6,860 nt of DNA from an uncultured Eubacteriales bacterium. Lineage in GTDB: Bacteria; Bacillota; Clostridia; Peptostreptococcales; Anaerovoracaceae. The position numbers and the translations under genes are program-made. The notes under the pieces were generated by a model. That model ran no database searches. It was not told the origin of the DNA and saw only the letters and a list, made by a program, of their open reading frames with translations. The DNA lies in the NCBI GenBank assembly GCA_902803725.1, contig CADCRD010000259.1, positions 1-6,860 on the forward strand, read 5' to 3'. Shown piece after piece: positions 5,836 to 6,860 of this stretch (the first letter of the stretch is position 1; each line of letters opens with the position of its first letter).

Positions 5836-6192
5836 CTATAGCCGTTCTTCTCTGGTCAGTCCGCCGACACTGGCTGAGTGAAGGGGGATATCTCTGAAGA
5901 TAATGACGATCTCATCAGGATCTTCGCCTGTGACAGCAGCGATTTTTTTGGTCATCTCTTTCATTATCACAGCTCTTGCAGCAATAGTTCTCGCCGGCTG
6001 GACAGTCCAGTCAACAAAAACTACAGTTCCTCTTTTTCTGGCATTCTCTTTTTCGATTTCCCTGATGAATACATAGATCAGATTTGGATCAGTGCCGGTC
6101 TCGCGGTTAATAAGATCGGCAGTGAAATCATAAAAATCATTTTTGACGTTCTGATCCTGCTTACTCGTCCAGGTCACGTTAACAATAGGCAT
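5836..6192 (-). CDS. Tautomerase-superfamily protein, fused 4-oxalocrotonate-tautomerase type
   Basis: A 118-residue protein starting MPIVNVTWTS. The proline exposed after removal of the initiator Met is the catalytic general base of the 4-oxalocrotonate tautomerase superfamily. Two beta-alpha-beta units can be read in one chain. Unit 1 (2-54) has IVNVTW and then GTDPNLIYVFIREI (33-46); unit 2 (56-112) has VVFVDW and then GEDPDEIVIIFRDI (89-102). Single-unit 4-OTs are about 62 residues, so this is a fused form. Unit 2 has threonine (Thr56) in place of proline, so it should supply structure or arginines rather than the base. Candidate active-site arginines are Arg44 and Arg100. The C-terminal SASVGGLTREER matches the family's GG tail. 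Start chosen at 6192 because AGGAAGG (6206-6200) lies 7 nt upstream; the ATG at 6213 would bury Pro2. Physiological substrate unknown; the gene is monocistronic. Confidence 0.82.
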   Translation of the reverse strand: MPIVNVTWTSKQDQNVKNDFYDFTADLINRETGTDPNLIYVFIREIEKENARKRGTVVFVDWTVQPARTIAARAVIMKEMTKKIAAVTGEDPDEIVIIFRDIPLHSASVGGLTREERL

Positions 6193-6199
6193 GTTTGTA

Positions 6200-6206
6200 C
6201 CTTCCT
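6200..6206 (-). promoter_or_regulatory. Ribosome binding site that sets the tautomerase start
   Basis: AGGAAGG on the reverse strand is 7 nt upstream of the ATG at 6192. No such site precedes the alternative ATG at 6213. The choice gives an N-terminal Met-Pro, as the enzyme family requires. Confidence 0.8.
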
Positions 6207-6273
6207 TTCTCATTCACATTTCAATAACTTCACATTCATATATATTGCCGCCTTCTGAGCAGTAATTTTGACT

Positions 6274-6302
6274 ATTATAAATAATGTATGTACTTAGTTC
6301 AA
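6274..6302 (-). promoter_or_regulatory. Promoter for the tautomerase gene
   Basis: On the reverse strand, TTGAAC (6302-6297) and a perfect TATAAT (6279-6274) are exactly 17 nt apart. Transcription would start near 6267, about 75 nt before the ATG. The -35 box is the six-base centre of the dyad at 6291-6308. Confidence 0.65.
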
Positions 6303-6308
6303 TAAGTA
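6291..6308. promoter_or_regulatory. Candidate operator: dyad TACTTA-N6-TAAGTA
   Basis: Perfect 6-bp arms (6291-6296 and 6303-6308) flank GTTCAA. The 18-bp element covers the tautomerase -35 box and lies at the -35 position of the larE promoter, a position where a bound dimer could control both genes. No regulator gene is adjacent in this window. Confidence 0.45.
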
Positions 6309-6314
6309 TTTTTG

Positions 6315-6323
6315 TGCTATAAT
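6315..6323 (+). promoter_or_regulatory. Extended -10 promoter for larE
   Basis: TGCTATAAT is a perfect extended -10 element (TG-N-TATAAT). The best -35 candidate, TTAGTT (6294-6299, spacer 18), is weak, as is common for extended -10 promoters. Transcription would start near 6330, about 20 nt before the ATG. Confidence 0.6.
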
Positions 6324-6350
6324 CTGTCAAAGAAGGATAAAAGGGAACAA

Positions 6351-6860
6351 ATGATCATTCAAAAAAAACTGAAATCATTTTTTAAAGAAAACCCCACAGC
6401 GGCGATCGCCTTTTCAGGAGGGGTGGATTCAGCATACCTGCTGTATGCAGCACTTGAGGCAGGAGCACAGGTCAGAGCATATTATGTTAAGTCCTGCTTT
6501 CAGCCGCAGTTCGAGCTGGATGATGCTCTGCAGCTGGCGGATGAGCTGGATGCCGACATGACTGTGCTGCAGGCGGATGTTCTTTCGGTGGCCGAAGTCA
6601 GAAACAATCCTGCTGACCGCTGCTATTACTGCAAGCGGCAGATTTTCGGTGCGATAATTGAAGCGGCGCGTAATGACGGATTCTCACTGGTACTTGACGG
6701 CACCAACGCGAGCGATGATGCATCGGACAGACCGGGGATGACAGCACTCAGGGAGCTTAAGGTGAGATCGCCACTGAGAGAATGTGGATTGACTAAGGCT
6801 GAGATAAGGAGGCTTTCCAAAGAAGCCGGACTATTCACATGGGACAAGCCTGCTTATGCA
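6351..6860 (+). CDS. larE: ATP-dependent sacrificial sulfur transferase LarE (runs off right edge)
   Basis: The first 170 residues of a PP-loop enzyme. LarE adenylates a carboxylate of the biscarboxylated nicotinate precursor and donates sulfur, building the nickel-pincer nucleotide cofactor used by lactate racemase LarA and relatives. Visible landmarks are the PP-loop SGGVDS (22-27), the LarE-type NPADRCYYCK block (86-95, Cys91 and Cys94), LDGTNASD (115-122), DRPGMTALRELKVRSPL (126-142), and WDKPAYA at the end. In relatives the last motif is followed at once by the cysteine that gives up its sulfur or binds the cluster, so that residue should lie just beyond the window. Full-length homologues are about 260-280 residues. 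The ribosome site is AAGGGA (6341-6346), only 4 nt from the ATG, with AAGGA at 6333-6337 further back. The presence of larA, larB or larC cannot be judged from here. Confidence 0.85.
   Translation, partial: MIIQKKLKSFFKENPTAAIAFSGGVDSAYLLYAALEAGAQVRAYYVKSCFQPQFELDDALQLADELDADMTVLQADVLSVAEVRNNPADRCYYCKRQIFGAIIEAARNDGFSLVLDGTNASDDASDRPGMTALRELKVRSPLRECGLTKAEIRRLSKEAGLFTWDKPAYA

Noticed and set aside
5626..5841. A forward 71-codon frame between the tautomerase and tryptophanase genes
   Set aside because: It runs antisense through the tryptophanase leader and promoter and through the tautomerase terminator, has no ribosome site, and its product resembles nothing I know.
1..6860. A new defence, mobile or biosynthetic system
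   Set aside because: No transposase, integrase, toxin-antitoxin pair, CRISPR repeat or unusual protein cluster is present; every substantial frame belongs to a familiar family.

Overview
The window looks like a chromosome segment of an anaerobic Clostridia-type Firmicute. This is inferred from strong AGGAGG-type Shine-Dalgarno sites, sigma-A-like promoters with perfect TATAAT boxes, U-tailed hairpin terminators, moderate base composition, and the gene mix (tryptophanase, LarE, ABC-2 exporter with a TetR regulator, tautomerase). No tRNA, rRNA, CRISPR array, insertion sequence or phage gene was seen. Most of the window is ordinary, compact housekeeping and accessory metabolism in single-gene or two-gene units.

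Layout, left to right. (1) At the left edge is the start of a leftward nitroreductase-family gene (1-71). It is divergent from a rightward nitrilase-superfamily amidohydrolase (264-1064), and the 192-bp gap between them holds promoters for both. (2) A leftward two-gene operon encodes an ABC-2 exporter: ATPase (2282-3055) then permease (1167-2285), coupled by an ATGA overlap. It ends convergently with the nitrilase gene, with no clear terminator between them. (3) A divergent TetR-family regulator (3230-3847) shares a 174-bp promoter region with the exporter and is its likely repressor. (4) A strong hairpin at 3867-3907 separates tetR from a convergent leftward gene for a long tryptophanase-type PLP lyase (3944-5581), which has its own promoter and a leader of about 145 nt. 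(5) Next is a leftward tautomerase gene (5836-6192) with a perfect 13-bp inverted-repeat terminator. Its protein looks like two 4-oxalocrotonate-tautomerase units fused in one chain. (6) The window ends inside a rightward larE gene (6351-6860), needed for the nickel-pincer cofactor of lactate racemase. The larE and tautomerase promoters point away from each other and overlap around a perfect dyad, TACTTA-N6-TAAGTA.

How the genes work together: the only firmly linked unit is the TetR-controlled ABC exporter. The others are single-gene units. Tryptophanase would turn tryptophan into indole, pyruvate and ammonia, and LarE belongs to lactate racemization. No shared pathway joining the nitroreductase, amidohydrolase, tryptophanase, tautomerase and LarE can be shown from this sequence. 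In four genes (nitrilase, tetR, tryptophanase, tautomerase) the Shine-Dalgarno position moves the start downstream of the longest possible frame. In the tautomerase this exposes the N-terminal proline the family uses for catalysis.
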